Assembly (NCBI GenBank): GCA_934454145.1
Contig: CAKSFT010000001.1
Span: 248,001-312,000 of the forward strand
DNA from: an uncultured Clostridia bacterium
Lineage (GTDB): Bacteria > Bacillota > Clostridia > UBA1381
Direction: 5' to 3'
Length of the DNA: 64,000 bases
In this document: one piece after another, positions 52,559-61,487 of the stretch
How positions within the stretch are numbered: position 1 is the stretch's first letter
How the letters are laid out: each line of letters begins with the position of its first letter
Position numbers and translations under genes: made by a program
Notes under the pieces: model-generated
Databases searched by the model: none
The model's input: only the letters and a program-made list of their open reading frames with translations
Told to the model about the DNA's origin: nothing

Positions 52559-53986
52559 TCAATCCTCAATGCTTTCATGCGCCGTGTCGGTGACAATCGG
52601 CGTGTCCTCCGGTTCTTCTTCCTCTTCTTCAACCTTGCCCAGCTCTGCATATCGTTTCATCACTTCAATCACCACGGCAAGTATGCAAGAGGCGGAAAAG
52701 CCGAGTATGAGTGCAATCAGATAATAAAATGAACCGTAAACATTTTCATAATGTCTGATACCCGTAAGGCACTCAATATGCTGCGACGGGATATAAGAAT
52801 TGTAGTCGTCTATAAGCATGAATGCCGTGCGGTAAAGCTCCCTGAGCGTCGAAAGAACCTCTGATATTCCTTTTTTTACCTCCGCTTCATTCTGCTGATA
52901 ATCAACACCCTTCCCGACAGGCGTCGAAAAAATCTTTATGATTTCTTCGCAGTGTTTTGCATCAATCACACTGTCATTTGCCGCCACGCTGTCTGTGACG
53001 TAGTTTTTTATTAATGTGTCATATGTCGTCTGCTCCTGTATGTTTCTGTCATAATCGCGGTCAATGTCTTCGATTATCTTTACGTCGTCCTGTCCCTCAT
53101 TTTTGTTGGAATTGTAAGAGTTCGGCACATCAATGTTGGCATTCACATATGCATTCATTCTGTCCTCCGCCAATGCCGCTTTCTCGGACAGATTTTTGCT
53201 GTTGAGCCGGTTTGTTTCCTTTCTCTCCGTGTATTTGTTTATCAGAAGTCCCTTGTCCTGAGAAAGGCGCGCCTCATATATCTTGGAGAATATCAGCGGA
53301 ACCTTAAATTCCGAAAGATATTCAAATTCGTTTATCAAATCTTTAAAGGTTACACCCGCGCTTGGGGAGCGATACTCATTGTTCCCCACATAGCCCTGAA
53401 GCACATCTATTGCATTGTCAATGTTATTCTGCAAAATTTCTGCCTGCTCGATATAGTCATATCCGTTTTTGTCCAGGTTATAATCAATTTCGCTTACCGT
53501 CGCCAGATACAGATATTTTTCGTTATAATATTTAAAATAGTTGTCTATAAGCTTGTCGAGAGTGTCACGAGTTTCATAATATGACGAATTTCCGCGGTAT
53601 CTCACCTTGAAAACGCTTGCGTGATACTCATATTCTTCCCCCAGCTTTTCTTTTGCTTCCCTTATGTTTTTCTCGCTGTCCGACACAATCGGTATGATTT
53701 TTGTGTTTGATTTTATCCCGTCCTCCGTTATGTTAAACGGCAGTTCTTTGTTTGCGTTTGATATAACCTTCGGGGACACAATCTCGCTTGCATCAAACTT
53801 GGTGCCGTCCAGAGAATACCCGTTTGCGACACACGCGTCTTTATAGCTTATCACCACTTCGGCAGAATATGTCTGTGCCCTGTCCACATACAGCTTTGAC
53901 AAAAGCAGAGAGCAAATGACTGCCGCTGCAATCAGAATTTTGTGCTTATACAGATATTTTATTAAATCCCACACCGTCAGCTTCAT
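52559..53986 (-). CDS. Wzz-like polysaccharide chain-length regulator (first of two)
   Basis: Protein of 475 aa with membrane helices near residues 17-34 and 422-446 and a long extracytoplasmic stretch rich in charged helices and coiled-coil-like segments. This is the Wzz/PCP co-polymerase layout. The N-terminal VWDLIKYLYKHKILIAAAVI segment is typical. The C-terminal cytosolic tail is short and acidic (VEEEEEEPEDTPIVTD) and has no Walker motifs or tyrosine cluster, so no BY-kinase is fused to it. It should set polymer length with the Wzy-like protein. It forms a tandem pair with the next gene. Confidence 0.85.
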   Translation of the reverse strand: MKLTVWDLIKYLYKHKILIAAAVICSLLLSKLYVDRAQTYSAEVVISYKDACVANGYSLDGTKFDASEIVSPKVISNANKELPFNITEDGIKSNTKIIPIVSDSEKNIREAKEKLGEEYEYHASVFKVRYRGNSSYYETRDTLDKLIDNYFKYYNEKYLYLATVSEIDYNLDKNGYDYIEQAEILQNNIDNAIDVLQGYVGNNEYRSPSAGVTFKDLINEFEYLSEFKVPLIFSKIYEARLSQDKGLLINKYTERKETNRLNSKNLSEKAALAEDRMNAYVNANIDVPNSYNSNKNEGQDDVKIIEDIDRDYDRNIQEQTTYDTLIKNYVTDSVAANDSVIDAKHCEEIIKIFSTPVGKGVDYQQNEAEVKKGISEVLSTLRELYRTAFMLIDDYNSYIPSQHIECLTGIRHYENVYGSFYYLIALILGFSASCILAVVIEVMKRYAELGKVEEEEEEPEDTPIVTDTAHESIED

Positions 53987-53998
53987 GTCTTTGCCTCC

Positions 53999-55348
53999 TT
54001 ATCTTTTGTTTTTTGCCATAACCCTGATTGCCTTTTTTATATATTTCGTCTTTTTGTGGACAGTGTCATGTGCAAATTCCATATATGCCACAATCAAAGC
54101 CGCCATCACAAACCCCAGCGCCGCAAATTTGACAATCACGCCAACCCCGACAACGGGGTTTTTTTCCCCAAGGTCATAAGAAATATAGTTTTCTGCCTTA
54201 TATTCCAGATATTCATCATCAAGCGCACTCACCTTTTCGGACAGCTCCTTCATGTTTGAAAGCAAGTCCGAAAGATACTGCTCTGTGCTTTCCTTCACTG
54301 CCTCTGTAGTGTCCTTTGCCTTCGACAGCTTTTGGAATCTGTTGTCGTATTCGTCAAGTTTTTTTGAAACACGCGCCGCATCCATGCCGTCGCTGTACGA
54401 TTTTTTTGCAAGGTCGTCGATTCCTGTCTTGGTTCTGCTCATATAATAACTTGACGTACTGTCAACCGACGGCACAAATGCTACCGCTGTAATCTGCGCG
54501 TCATACTTGTCAAGCGCACCCTTTGTGATTGCAGACGCCTGTGACAGTTTTTTGAAATTTATACTGTTTTTGTCTGTCAGGTAGGCAAGTTTGTTGATGA
54601 AAGTCGGACGGCTTTTTGAAATGTTGTTTTGTACAATATATGCGTTAAACTTCTCAAGCTTCACTTGTTTAAAATTTGTAAGCTCGTCCAGGACAGTCCC
54701 AAAGTTCAGGTTGTTCTCCGCCCTGAAGCTCCTGTTTTCCCCCTGGTGCGTCCTCAAAAGAGAAAGCATTTCGTCCGATTTGTCATATAAAATCTTGTAT
54801 ATTTCCGAATAATCATAGTTTTCAAAATCATAGTTTTCCGGCTTGTATGCAAGCACCGAATTGTTTTCGGCATGGTTTCTGTTAAAATTCTCGCGGTATG
54901 TCAGGGCAAGCTCCTCCAGAAATTCATAAGTTTCGTTTTTTCTAAACTTGTTTTCCTGAGAATAATATACATAAAATGTCGTCGGCACATATGTCCCCTG
55001 CATGCCGCTCCTGATGTCGGACACCACCTCGTCCATCGCGTTTTGCGAAAACTTTGTCGTGATAAAGAGCCTTTTTTTGATGTCCTCATAAGGAATGTCC
55101 TTCATCTCCAGCCCGGATTTTGCCTCGTCTATAATCTCGGCAGTCGCCATTTCCGAAATGTTGAACCTGCTCCCATCTGGGTTCAGCCCCTGTTCCGCAC
55201 CGGGATAGTTCAGCGTAATCTTCATCATCTTCACATTGGACAGAATAAAATAATGATACATCTCGCCTAATACGGAAAATACAATCAGCACAATCAGCAA
55301 AAACATAAGGTATTTTTTTCTGAAAATACGGTTAATTATTCTAAGCAT
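53999..55348 (-). CDS. Wzz-like polysaccharide chain-length regulator (second of two)
   Basis: Protein of 449 aa, ATG 55348, 9 bases after GGAGGAG. A membrane helix near residues 13-33 and another at about 405-428 flank an extracytoplasmic helical domain. GLNPDGSRFNISEMATAEII resembles the corresponding GYSLDGTKFDASEIVSPKVI of its neighbour, so the two are diverged paralogues. The C-terminal tail is short and basic, with no kinase domain. It probably acts with the downstream paralogue as a hetero-complex that controls export or chain length. Confidence 0.85.
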   Translation of the reverse strand: MLRIINRIFRKKYLMFLLIVLIVFSVLGEMYHYFILSNVKMMKITLNYPGAEQGLNPDGSRFNISEMATAEIIDEAKSGLEMKDIPYEDIKKRLFITTKFSQNAMDEVVSDIRSGMQGTYVPTTFYVYYSQENKFRKNETYEFLEELALTYRENFNRNHAENNSVLAYKPENYDFENYDYSEIYKILYDKSDEMLSLLRTHQGENRSFRAENNLNFGTVLDELTNFKQVKLEKFNAYIVQNNISKSRPTFINKLAYLTDKNSINFKKLSQASAITKGALDKYDAQITAVAFVPSVDSTSSYYMSRTKTGIDDLAKKSYSDGMDAARVSKKLDEYDNRFQKLSKAKDTTEAVKESTEQYLSDLLSNMKELSEKVSALDDEYLEYKAENYISYDLGEKNPVVGVGVIVKFAALGFVMAALIVAYMEFAHDTVHKKTKYIKKAIRVMAKNKR

Positions 55349-55371
55349 TGATTTTTCTCCTCCTGTTATCA

Positions 55372-56580
55372 TCAAATTTCTGCACTGCTGTGAATTTTGC
55401 TTTTACTCTTAAGTCTGTCCTCCGGCAGTTCTCCCAAAAAAGACATCGCACACATCATCATGATGTTCAGATAAGGCTTAAAAACATAAAACGAAAGCGA
55501 CATTGAAAACGCCATAAGCGATATAAACGCACATGCATACACCGGCGCTTTCTTAATGTTGCGCAAAATGCACATCACACCCACCGCCGAAAACAGCACG
55601 ATTCCGATTGTCCCCTGGTCGTTAAGCAGCTGCACAAACGCATTGTGTGCAACACCGTTTTTAAATCCCTCTGCCTGCATTATGCCATATGTGGAAAAAA
55701 TCCCCGAACCGCGTATCAGCCTCTCCGGTCTTTGCATGGTATATTCTATAAGGAATTTCCATATATCAAACCGTCCCGTTCCGCCGTCTTTTGTGACAGC
55801 CTCCACGGAATAGCGCATCGCCACGTCCTCGGGAAGCATCGGCATCACAACCGTCCAAAACAAGACCGCCCCCGCGGCCGCGGCCGCCATGACCAAAAGC
55901 TTTATCTTGAAGTCTCTGATTCCTATTACGATATATGTCACGGCACCGGCAAAAACACCTATGAGCCCCCCGCGCGAGCCTGTTTTTAAAATAGCATAAA
56001 ACGCAAGTATAATGATAAGCAAATATATGAGGTATCCCCTCCGCCGCTCTATGAAACGCTTAAGGGAAATCAACACGGGCATGATAAAATATGCGCAAAA
56101 CTGATTTTGGTCTTCTTCAAAGCCAAAAACCCTTATGACCGCCCTGCTTTCAACATTGCTCACAACCTCAGTCGAACCGAGGCATACAAAAATGCAGAAC
56201 ACGCCCATTATAACCCACGCGGTTTCCATCAGCTCCCTTTCCCTGCTGTTGTATATCCTTATGGTTATCAAAAACATCATCAAAAGCCCCAGCACCATGT
56301 CCTTTGTTGTCACCGTTGCCATTTCGTCGCTGAAAACAAAGAGCAGCATCACAGTATACAATATATATATTGCATAGAAAAACTGAATATAGTTGAACGC
56401 CAGCTCGCTCTTCCCCATAAGGATACGTATGCCCAGGATTGCGATGACAGGCATCGTCACCACCTTGAGCAAGGAACCGAAAGGTGTTGTCACTATGGTG
56501 AACGGAAGGCACACAAAATAAAGGCATGCCAAAAGGCAATCCATGCTTATCGGTTCTTTTGCCCTATTTGCATCAATCAT
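55372..56580 (-). CDS. O-antigen polymerase/ligase-like membrane protein (Wzy-like)
   Basis: Polytopic protein of 402 aa with about 10-12 hydrophobic helices and a sizeable outside loop (about residues 240-305) that contains RGSGIFSTYGIM and GVAHNAFVQLLNDQG, the H-N-x-F-x-Q-x4-G pattern of the Wzy/WaaL family (PF04932). It probably polymerises repeat units on the outer face of the membrane. Located between the chain-length proteins and a glycosyltransferase, as in other Wzx/Wzy clusters. Confidence 0.9.
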   Translation of the reverse strand: MIDANRAKEPISMDCLLACLYFVCLPFTIVTTPFGSLLKVVTMPVIAILGIRILMGKSELAFNYIQFFYAIYILYTVMLLFVFSDEMATVTTKDMVLGLLMMFLITIRIYNSRERELMETAWVIMGVFCIFVCLGSTEVVSNVESRAVIRVFGFEEDQNQFCAYFIMPVLISLKRFIERRRGYLIYLLIIILAFYAILKTGSRGGLIGVFAGAVTYIVIGIRDFKIKLLVMAAAAAGAVLFWTVVMPMLPEDVAMRYSVEAVTKDGGTGRFDIWKFLIEYTMQRPERLIRGSGIFSTYGIMQAEGFKNGVAHNAFVQLLNDQGTIGIVLFSAVGVMCILRNIKKAPVYACAFISLMAFSMSLSFYVFKPYLNIMMMCAMSFLGELPEDRLKSKSKIHSSAEI

Positions 56581-56597
56581 AGCGTAACCTCATATAA

Positions 56598-57398
56598 TCA
56601 GATTCTTTTCAGCTTGTCAAGCGTAATTTTTACCGGGCGCAGAACAGCCCTCACCCTATTGCGCGGCGTATCCATGCCCCACGCCGGGAGAAGCCGCAAA
56701 AGCCGCCCGGACAACATAAAATTATACTTATATTTTCTCAGTATCTTCATTCCCTTCCCTGTCAGCCCCGCTCCGCTTTGATAATAGCAGTACAGGCAAT
56801 CGGGCAAAAACATTATGCTTTGTGCCTTTGTGTATGCCTCGGCACAAAACGCGGCATCCTCTGCCGTGCAATACTCCTCCGGAAATATTGTGCCACCCAA
56901 AATGCTCTTTCTGAAAACAGCACAGCATACACTGTTTAGTTCTATTCCGTCCAAAAACAACGGATAAACCTTTTGCGGGAAATCTTTCTTTTCCGCCCAC
57001 CCCTCACAGGCAGGCACAGCCCTCCGCGTCCCGTCGGGATAAACTGCCGTATAGCCGTATTTCAAAATATCCGGGTTATACCTTTGCAGACAATCGGCAA
57101 TTCTGTCCAGTGCGCCGTTTTCGTACCAATCGTCCGCGTCAAGATATGTTATATACTCACCCTCAGCATTTTCAAGGCCGATATTCCTCACCCTCGCGAC
57201 ACAACCGCTGTTTTTTTCAAGGTTTACAAGCTTCAGCTTTCCTCCAAACTTCCCGATTTTCTCTGCCGTCCCGTCGGTCGAGGCGTCATTCACCACCACA
57301 ATGTCAACTTCTGCATTCTTGCAGACAATTGAGGCAAGGCATCTTTCGATATACTTTTCCGCATTATATGCCGCCACAATCACTGTTATATTTTTCAT
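56598..57398 (-). CDS. Family 2 glycosyltransferase
   Basis: Protein of 266 aa, GT-A fold. TVIVAAYNAEKYIERCLASI opens the nucleotide-binding part, VVVNDASTDGTAEKIG follows, and the DxD-type site is YITYLDADDWYENGAL. The shorter length and sequence set it apart from the tandem pair at 45487-47705. Its start overlaps the stop of the initiating glycosylphosphotransferase by 4 bp, so it is likely the second enzyme, adding a sugar to the lipid-linked primer. Confidence 0.92.
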   Translation of the reverse strand: MKNITVIVAAYNAEKYIERCLASIVCKNAEVDIVVVNDASTDGTAEKIGKFGGKLKLVNLEKNSGCVARVRNIGLENAEGEYITYLDADDWYENGALDRIADCLQRYNPDILKYGYTAVYPDGTRRAVPACEGWAEKKDFPQKVYPLFLDGIELNSVCCAVFRKSILGGTIFPEEYCTAEDAAFCAEAYTKAQSIMFLPDCLYCYYQSGAGLTGKGMKILRKYKYNFMLSGRLLRLLPAWGMDTPRNRVRAVLRPVKITLDKLKRI

Positions 57399-58777
57399 AC
57401 TTTTTCCGCCTTGATATCATCAGCCTGTTTTTCTCCGGGCACGTCCGCCATTTCTTCCGCGACACCCTCTGTCGACTCTTTTACAAACATAATCATCACC
57501 GTCTGTACAATCAGTTTCAAGTCAAGCCACACAGAAAAATTGTTTATATATATGCTGTCAAACAAAACCTTGTCCGACACCTTTGTGTTGTATTGCCCGT
57601 AAATCTGCGCATACCCGGTGAGTCCGGCTTTTGCGACATAGCGTACATCATAATTCTTGACCATTTTGCTGTATCTGTCCGCATATACGGGGCGTTCCGG
57701 CCGTGGCCCGACAAAAGACATCTCGCCTTTTATAATGTTCACAAGCTGCGGCAGCTCGTCCAGCCGGCATGCGCGCAATATTTTTCCAAACCGCGTTATT
57801 CTGTCGTCATTTTCTGTCGTCAGCCTTGCTCCGCGCTTTTCCGCATCGGCAACCATTGTGCGAAATTTTATGATTTTAAAGCGCTTTTTGTGCAGTGTAT
57901 ACCTCTCCTGTGTATAAAAAACAGGGCCTTCCGAGTCCAGCTTTATCAAAACCGCACACAGCAAAAATATCGGCGACAGCAATATAAGTCCAATAATTGC
58001 CGCAAACAAATCAAACACGCGTTTTACAAAATTTTCGAGAGAATGTCCGTGGTCGTTGCGCAATTCTATAAGCGGAGTATCTCCCATATGGATAACTTTT
58101 CCGCCCAAAAATGCCAGATTTTCCACAGTCGGCACAAGTTCAATGTTTTTTCCTCGTTTAAAAGCATAGATGATATACTTATCTCTGATTTTCTCCGAAA
58201 CATTACCCACAATCAGCAAATTGTCATTTTCATTTATCGTGTCGGCAACCTTTTCCTCAAAATCGCCCTCCGACAGCTTGAGAAAGCTGACCTTCCCGAA
58301 ATCAACAGCGTTCCTCCCCAGTTTTTTCAAAAACGACACCGGGCACCCGTCGGAATATATAATCAAAATCGACTGTTTTTTCCTCAGATATATTATCCAC
58401 GCAAAAATCGCACTGCGCCCTGCCGTCATCAAGACATAACACGCGCCGTAAAAAACAGCGTATTGGTGCACCAAAAGCTTGTTTATGTTTCCCATAAACA
58501 AGCTGATAAAAAGCGACACAAAAGCGGAAATCACTACACCGACGCCAATCGTTATGAAAACCCTCTTTTTCTGTGTTGTATAAGAAGACCGTCCGCCATA
58601 AGCATCAAGCACAAACAGCGTCCCCATCGCAACAGGCAAAAAGACGGCATATATGACCGCCGTCGTTTTTGGCAGATTGAACAAAGTTTTTATGAAAGCA
58701 AAGCCAAGCGTAATTGCCGCCGCATCATTCAAAACCTCAAGCCACTTCCCCGTTTTCCTTATGTTTATCCTTTCCAC
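57395..58777 (-). CDS. Undecaprenyl-phosphate sugar phosphotransferase, initiating enzyme
   Basis: Protein of 460 aa, WbaP/WcaJ-type. Four N-terminal membrane helices (about 15-110) precede a CoA-binding-like region. The catalytic domain (about 250-450) starts with KRVFDLFAAIIGLILLSPIF. It has FKIIKFRTMVADAEKRG, RACRLDELPQLVNIIKGEMS and FVGPRPERPVYADRY. It moves a sugar phosphate from a UDP-sugar to undecaprenyl phosphate and begins the repeat unit. GTG start with AAAAGGAGG upstream. It is the first polysaccharide gene, only 39 nt downstream of the U run of the hairpin at 58816-58855, with no good promoter between. Confidence 0.93.
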   Translation of the reverse strand: MERINIRKTGKWLEVLNDAAAITLGFAFIKTLFNLPKTTAVIYAVFLPVAMGTLFVLDAYGGRSSYTTQKKRVFITIGVGVVISAFVSLFISLFMGNINKLLVHQYAVFYGACYVLMTAGRSAIFAWIIYLRKKQSILIIYSDGCPVSFLKKLGRNAVDFGKVSFLKLSEGDFEEKVADTINENDNLLIVGNVSEKIRDKYIIYAFKRGKNIELVPTVENLAFLGGKVIHMGDTPLIELRNDHGHSLENFVKRVFDLFAAIIGLILLSPIFLLCAVLIKLDSEGPVFYTQERYTLHKKRFKIIKFRTMVADAEKRGARLTTENDDRITRFGKILRACRLDELPQLVNIIKGEMSFVGPRPERPVYADRYSKMVKNYDVRYVAKAGLTGYAQIYGQYNTKVSDKVLFDSIYINNFSVWLDLKLIVQTVMIMFVKESTEGVAEEMADVPGEKQADDIKAEKV

Positions 58778-58815
58778 AGAAGCCTCCTTTTACACGTCTT
58801 TCACCGCAAACCCGC

Positions 58816-58855
58816 AAAAAACGGGTCATGTAAGTTTTGCACATACAAGACCCGT
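58816..58855 (-). terminator. Intrinsic terminator or attenuator in front of the polysaccharide operon
   Basis: Read leftward, ACGGGTC (58849-58855) pairs with GACCCGT (58821-58827), with inner ATGT/ACAT pairing, followed by a T5 run (58816-58820). A competing hairpin ACCCG-loop-CGGGT can form with the downstream sequence and would weaken it. The stem is GC-rich but only 7 bp. Confidence 0.75.
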
Positions 58856-58899
58856 AATATGTTACTTGTTATCGCCGGCACATTGACACAGTGCAAAAA

Positions 58900-59964
58900 T
58901 TACTCATTGTCAAACAAATTCTTCACATCAGCCATATCTCTGTCCATGACATAAACCTTTAAAATATTGCCGTGTGAATCACCCATGGCAAGCCAAATAT
59001 ATTTGTCACTGTCAACGCCATATCGCTGTGAAAGCAGTTCTGTGATGTACGGTGTCACATACAGCGTTCTGCCTGCGCCTGTTCTTTCGATATATTCCTG
59101 CTTATACGCCTGAGAATCGATTCTTCCGTATTCTCTCTGAAGCTGTTCGTTCAACTGTGACAATCTTGCACCGGCAAGGGTTTCAACCGCGGTTGCCGCG
59201 TCTATAAGCTTTGACGGAACCACCGCCTCAACCTTCTCAAAGGTGTCCTCGTCCAGAACTGTATACCACACATCATGGAATCCTTCAATGATAACATTGT
59301 CATTGTCCCCTTCCCATATGGCATGAGGTCTGTTTGCTTTCACCTTCATAAAGCCCGGGGTAAATTCTCCGCTTGCGACGTTATATTCCACACATGCCGC
59401 TCTCTTTGTGTCCTTCTCCGGGACAACAATCGAAATCTCCTTGTCGGTTTCAAGATCGATTATAACCCCGTCTACATGCCAGCAATCAGATTCCTTTTTG
59501 AGAACATACCAGCGTACTTTGTAATAGTTTGTCGTCATCTTTGACCACGGGATAACCTTTCCGTTGCTTGACTTGATGTACGCGTCCATTTCCTGATACT
59601 TTGCAACAACCTGTGCCAAAATATCTTTCTGATTCGGAACCGATGACAAATTCTTTGTTATGTCTTCTTCTGTCACGCTATCGCCATAAGCAATCGTGTA
59701 ATCCGAAGAGAGGCTCTTTGTCAGCGTTGTTGTTGCCAGCTGTTCTGTAAAGAACTCCTTGTCACGGCCGCTTATATTGCCCTCTGTGTCCATCTGCTCT
59801 CCGCCAATCTGGATATAAAAGCCCACCTTTGCGCCATTATTTGCGTTTCCGTCCAGATTCCAGTCGCCCCAGTCTATGCCGTCGTTTCCGCCATATGCAA
59901 AAGCCGACACGCTTGTGAAAAGAGCCGCCATAATCAGTGTTATCAAAAATAATACCTTTTTCAT
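58900..59964 (-). CDS. Secreted protein of unknown function
   Basis: Protein of 354 aa. The signal peptide covers residues 1-23 (MKKVLFLITLIMAALFTSVS, ending at AFA). The mature part begins with a glycine, asparagine and aspartate-rich stretch (YGGNDGIDWGDWNLDGNANN) and then GFYIQIGGEQMDTEGN. The remainder is mixed alpha/beta with repeated tryptophans and no cysteine motif beyond scattered residues. I do not recognise a family. It lies 24 bp after the LRR gene and shares its riboswitch-controlled leader, so a role on the cell surface or in the matrix is likely. Confidence 0.75.
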   Translation of the reverse strand: MKKVLFLITLIMAALFTSVSAFAYGGNDGIDWGDWNLDGNANNGAKVGFYIQIGGEQMDTEGNISGRDKEFFTEQLATTTLTKSLSSDYTIAYGDSVTEEDITKNLSSVPNQKDILAQVVAKYQEMDAYIKSSNGKVIPWSKMTTNYYKVRWYVLKKESDCWHVDGVIIDLETDKEISIVVPEKDTKRAACVEYNVASGEFTPGFMKVKANRPHAIWEGDNDNVIIEGFHDVWYTVLDEDTFEKVEAVVPSKLIDAATAVETLAGARLSQLNEQLQREYGRIDSQAYKQEYIERTGAGRTLYVTPYITELLSQRYGVDSDKYIWLAMGDSHGNILKVYVMDRDMADVKNLFDNE

Positions 59965-59988
59965 TTTTTTTACCTCCTAAGATAATCC

Positions 59989-61308
59989 TTAATTATTTAT
60001 TGTCACAAGCCCCGTGCCTGCGTCCCATGCCACATCAGCGCCAAAGGCTTCCGCAACTGCCCTGGCATGCACCAGTGTCCTGCCCCCTGCAATCACAGCA
60101 GACGCCGCAAGCTCAATGCTTTCTCCGTTTTTATAAAGTATGTTGCCGCCTATGGCAAAAGAACACACAACACCGTCCTTTGCAGCGGTCGCTGTCCTCG
60201 TTTGGGCGTCCCATGTGACCTCTGCATCCAAAGCCTCAAATATTTTCCTCATCGGCACCATTGTGGAATTGTTCATGATAACCGCCGGCTGATCAAATTC
60301 CGTTTCGGCTCCGTCAATCATCACTCTCACCGATTTCACAAATTCTTTTCCTTCCGTGCGTGCACAGCTTTCCGCCGCCTCGCCATAACCCCAGATTTTC
60401 ATAGCGCTGTGCGTCCTGAAAAATGCATTTTCACCGATTTGGGTGACTGTCCCCGGCACTTCTGCCCGTGCCAGCAAGTCACAGTTCTTAAATGCATATT
60501 TGCCAATGCTTTGCGTACCATACGGCAACACTGCCCTTTTGAGCTTTGAGGCGTAAAAAGCGTAATCTCCCACTTTTTTTATGCCTGTGCCGAAGTCTAT
60601 AGTGTTCAGTTTTTCACAGAAGAAAAACGCATAATCTCCTATTTCCGACACCGTGTCCGGCAAAACCGCCGTTTCAATAAAATTGTTGTAAGAAAACGCA
60701 TTTTGATGTATTTTTTCCGTCCCTTGCGGCAGTGTATAACTTTCGTCTGTCTTTCCCGGCGGATACATCACAAGTTCTGTCCCGTCCTTGCTGAAAAGCA
60801 CTCCGTCGATTTCCTTAAAATTTTGATTTTCTTCGTCAACCTTAAATTCCTTTATTTTTTCGCAACTGCTGAAAGCATTTTTTCCGATTGACGACAAGCT
60901 TTTTGGAATCGTCACACTTTCTAAATCGCTGCACCCCATAAACGCTTCATTTCCGATGCTTTCCAGCGTATCCGGGAAGTTGATTTTCTTTAACATTTTG
61001 CTCAGGCTGAAGGAATTATCACCAATGGATATCATTCCTTCCGGCAAAACCACTTCCTCGACAATTCCGCAGTCTGCAAATACATTCTTGTCAATCTTCG
61101 TGACGCCTCCCATGACTTCAATCTTCTTTGCAGTTTTCAGATAAGGCATCAATCCTGTCGCATCATTTATCATGCCGTAACCTTTTACGGAAACGGTGGC
61201 ATTAGTTTCGTCATAGTCCCATGTCATTTCCGCCGCGAAACCTTCAAGCGACGCAATCGCCAGGCACATGACAGCGACCAGAACCGCAACTGTATTTTTA
61301 AGCTTCAT
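59989..61308 (-). CDS. Secreted BspA-type leucine-rich-repeat protein with copper-amine-oxidase-N-like domain
   Basis: Protein of 439 aa. ATG 61308 follows GAGAGAGGGG and starts a signal peptide (about 1-26, ending near EGFAAE). From about residue 60 to 320 there are roughly ten LRR_5 repeats (for example IGDNSFSLSKMLKKINFPDT and IGDYAFFFCEKLNTIDFGTG). The last 110 residues form a copper amine oxidase N-terminal-like domain (MVPMRKIFEALDAEVTWDAQ, then TLVHARAVAEAFGADVAWD), common in wall-associated Clostridia proteins. Its leader carries the proposed cyclic di-GMP-II riboswitch. A role in adhesion or matrix binding is inferred. Confidence 0.9.
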   Translation of the reverse strand: MKLKNTVAVLVAVMCLAIASLEGFAAEMTWDYDETNATVSVKGYGMINDATGLMPYLKTAKKIEVMGGVTKIDKNVFADCGIVEEVVLPEGMISIGDNSFSLSKMLKKINFPDTLESIGNEAFMGCSDLESVTIPKSLSSIGKNAFSSCEKIKEFKVDEENQNFKEIDGVLFSKDGTELVMYPPGKTDESYTLPQGTEKIHQNAFSYNNFIETAVLPDTVSEIGDYAFFFCEKLNTIDFGTGIKKVGDYAFYASKLKRAVLPYGTQSIGKYAFKNCDLLARAEVPGTVTQIGENAFFRTHSAMKIWGYGEAAESCARTEGKEFVKSVRVMIDGAETEFDQPAVIMNNSTMVPMRKIFEALDAEVTWDAQTRTATAAKDGVVCSFAIGGNILYKNGESIELAASAVIAGGRTLVHARAVAEAFGADVAWDAGTGLVTINN

Positions 61309-61340
61309 CAAACCCCTCTCTCCAAAAAAAACAAACAAAT

Positions 61341-61383
61341 AAAAAAGCCCGTTAATCTTCAGGATTTCCCTGACGTAACAGAC
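61341..61383 (-). terminator. Expression-platform terminator of the riboswitch
   Basis: Read leftward, GUCUGUUA (61383-61376) pairs with UAACGGGC (61354-61347) and an inner CAGG/CCUG helix forms. A T6 run follows (61341-61346). The first arm overlaps the 3' strand of riboswitch helix P1 (61377-61382). Confidence 0.85.
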
Positions 61384-61451
61384 CGGTTGCGCTACTCACT
61401 CCACGATGCACAAGCGCCCATCTACACACATCGCTTCATAATGTTCTTTTT
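61377..61451 (-). promoter_or_regulatory. Cyclic di-GMP-II riboswitch aptamer
   Basis: Read leftward the RNA has GGGCGCUUG (61419-61411) and AGUAGCGCAACCGGUC (61396-61381). These match, from memory, the class II core GGGCxCUUG and AGUAGxGCAACCGxCC of the Clostridium acetobutylicum aptamer. The pseudoknot pairing covaries: GCGCU/AGCGC here, GCACU/AGUGC there. A P2 helix ACAU/AUGU (61444-61441 with 61431-61428) and a weak P1 AAAAGA/UCUGUU (61450-61445 with 61382-61377) are present. Because P1 takes bases needed for the terminator, ligand binding should turn the downstream genes on. Identified by eye, not by covariance model. Confidence 0.85.
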
Positions 61452-61465
61452 ATTGAGTTTTATAT

Positions 61466-61487
61466 TTATGGTATGATTATACCATAA
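61466..61487. promoter_or_regulatory. Perfect inverted repeat over the riboswitch promoter
   Basis: TTATGGTAT (61466-61474), four-base centre, ATACCATAA (61479-61487). It covers the -10 box and the start region, a classic place for a repressor operator. Confidence 0.55.

Noticed and set aside
58778..58899. Strong promoter for the polysaccharide operon in the gap before 58777
   Set aside because: Only a weak TTGCAC-17-GATAAC match before the hairpin was found and nothing after it; left as an open question in the findings.
57110..58954. Long rightward open frame opposite the initiating glycosylphosphotransferase
   Set aside because: Antisense shadow; the translation is rich in His, Arg and Cys in a non-protein-like way, and the leftward genes account for the conservation.
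61377..61440. tRNA-like look of the sequence around AGTAGCGCAACCGGTC
   Set aside because: There is no acceptor stem or T-loop; the class II cyclic di-GMP aptamer explains the same bases including covarying pairs.
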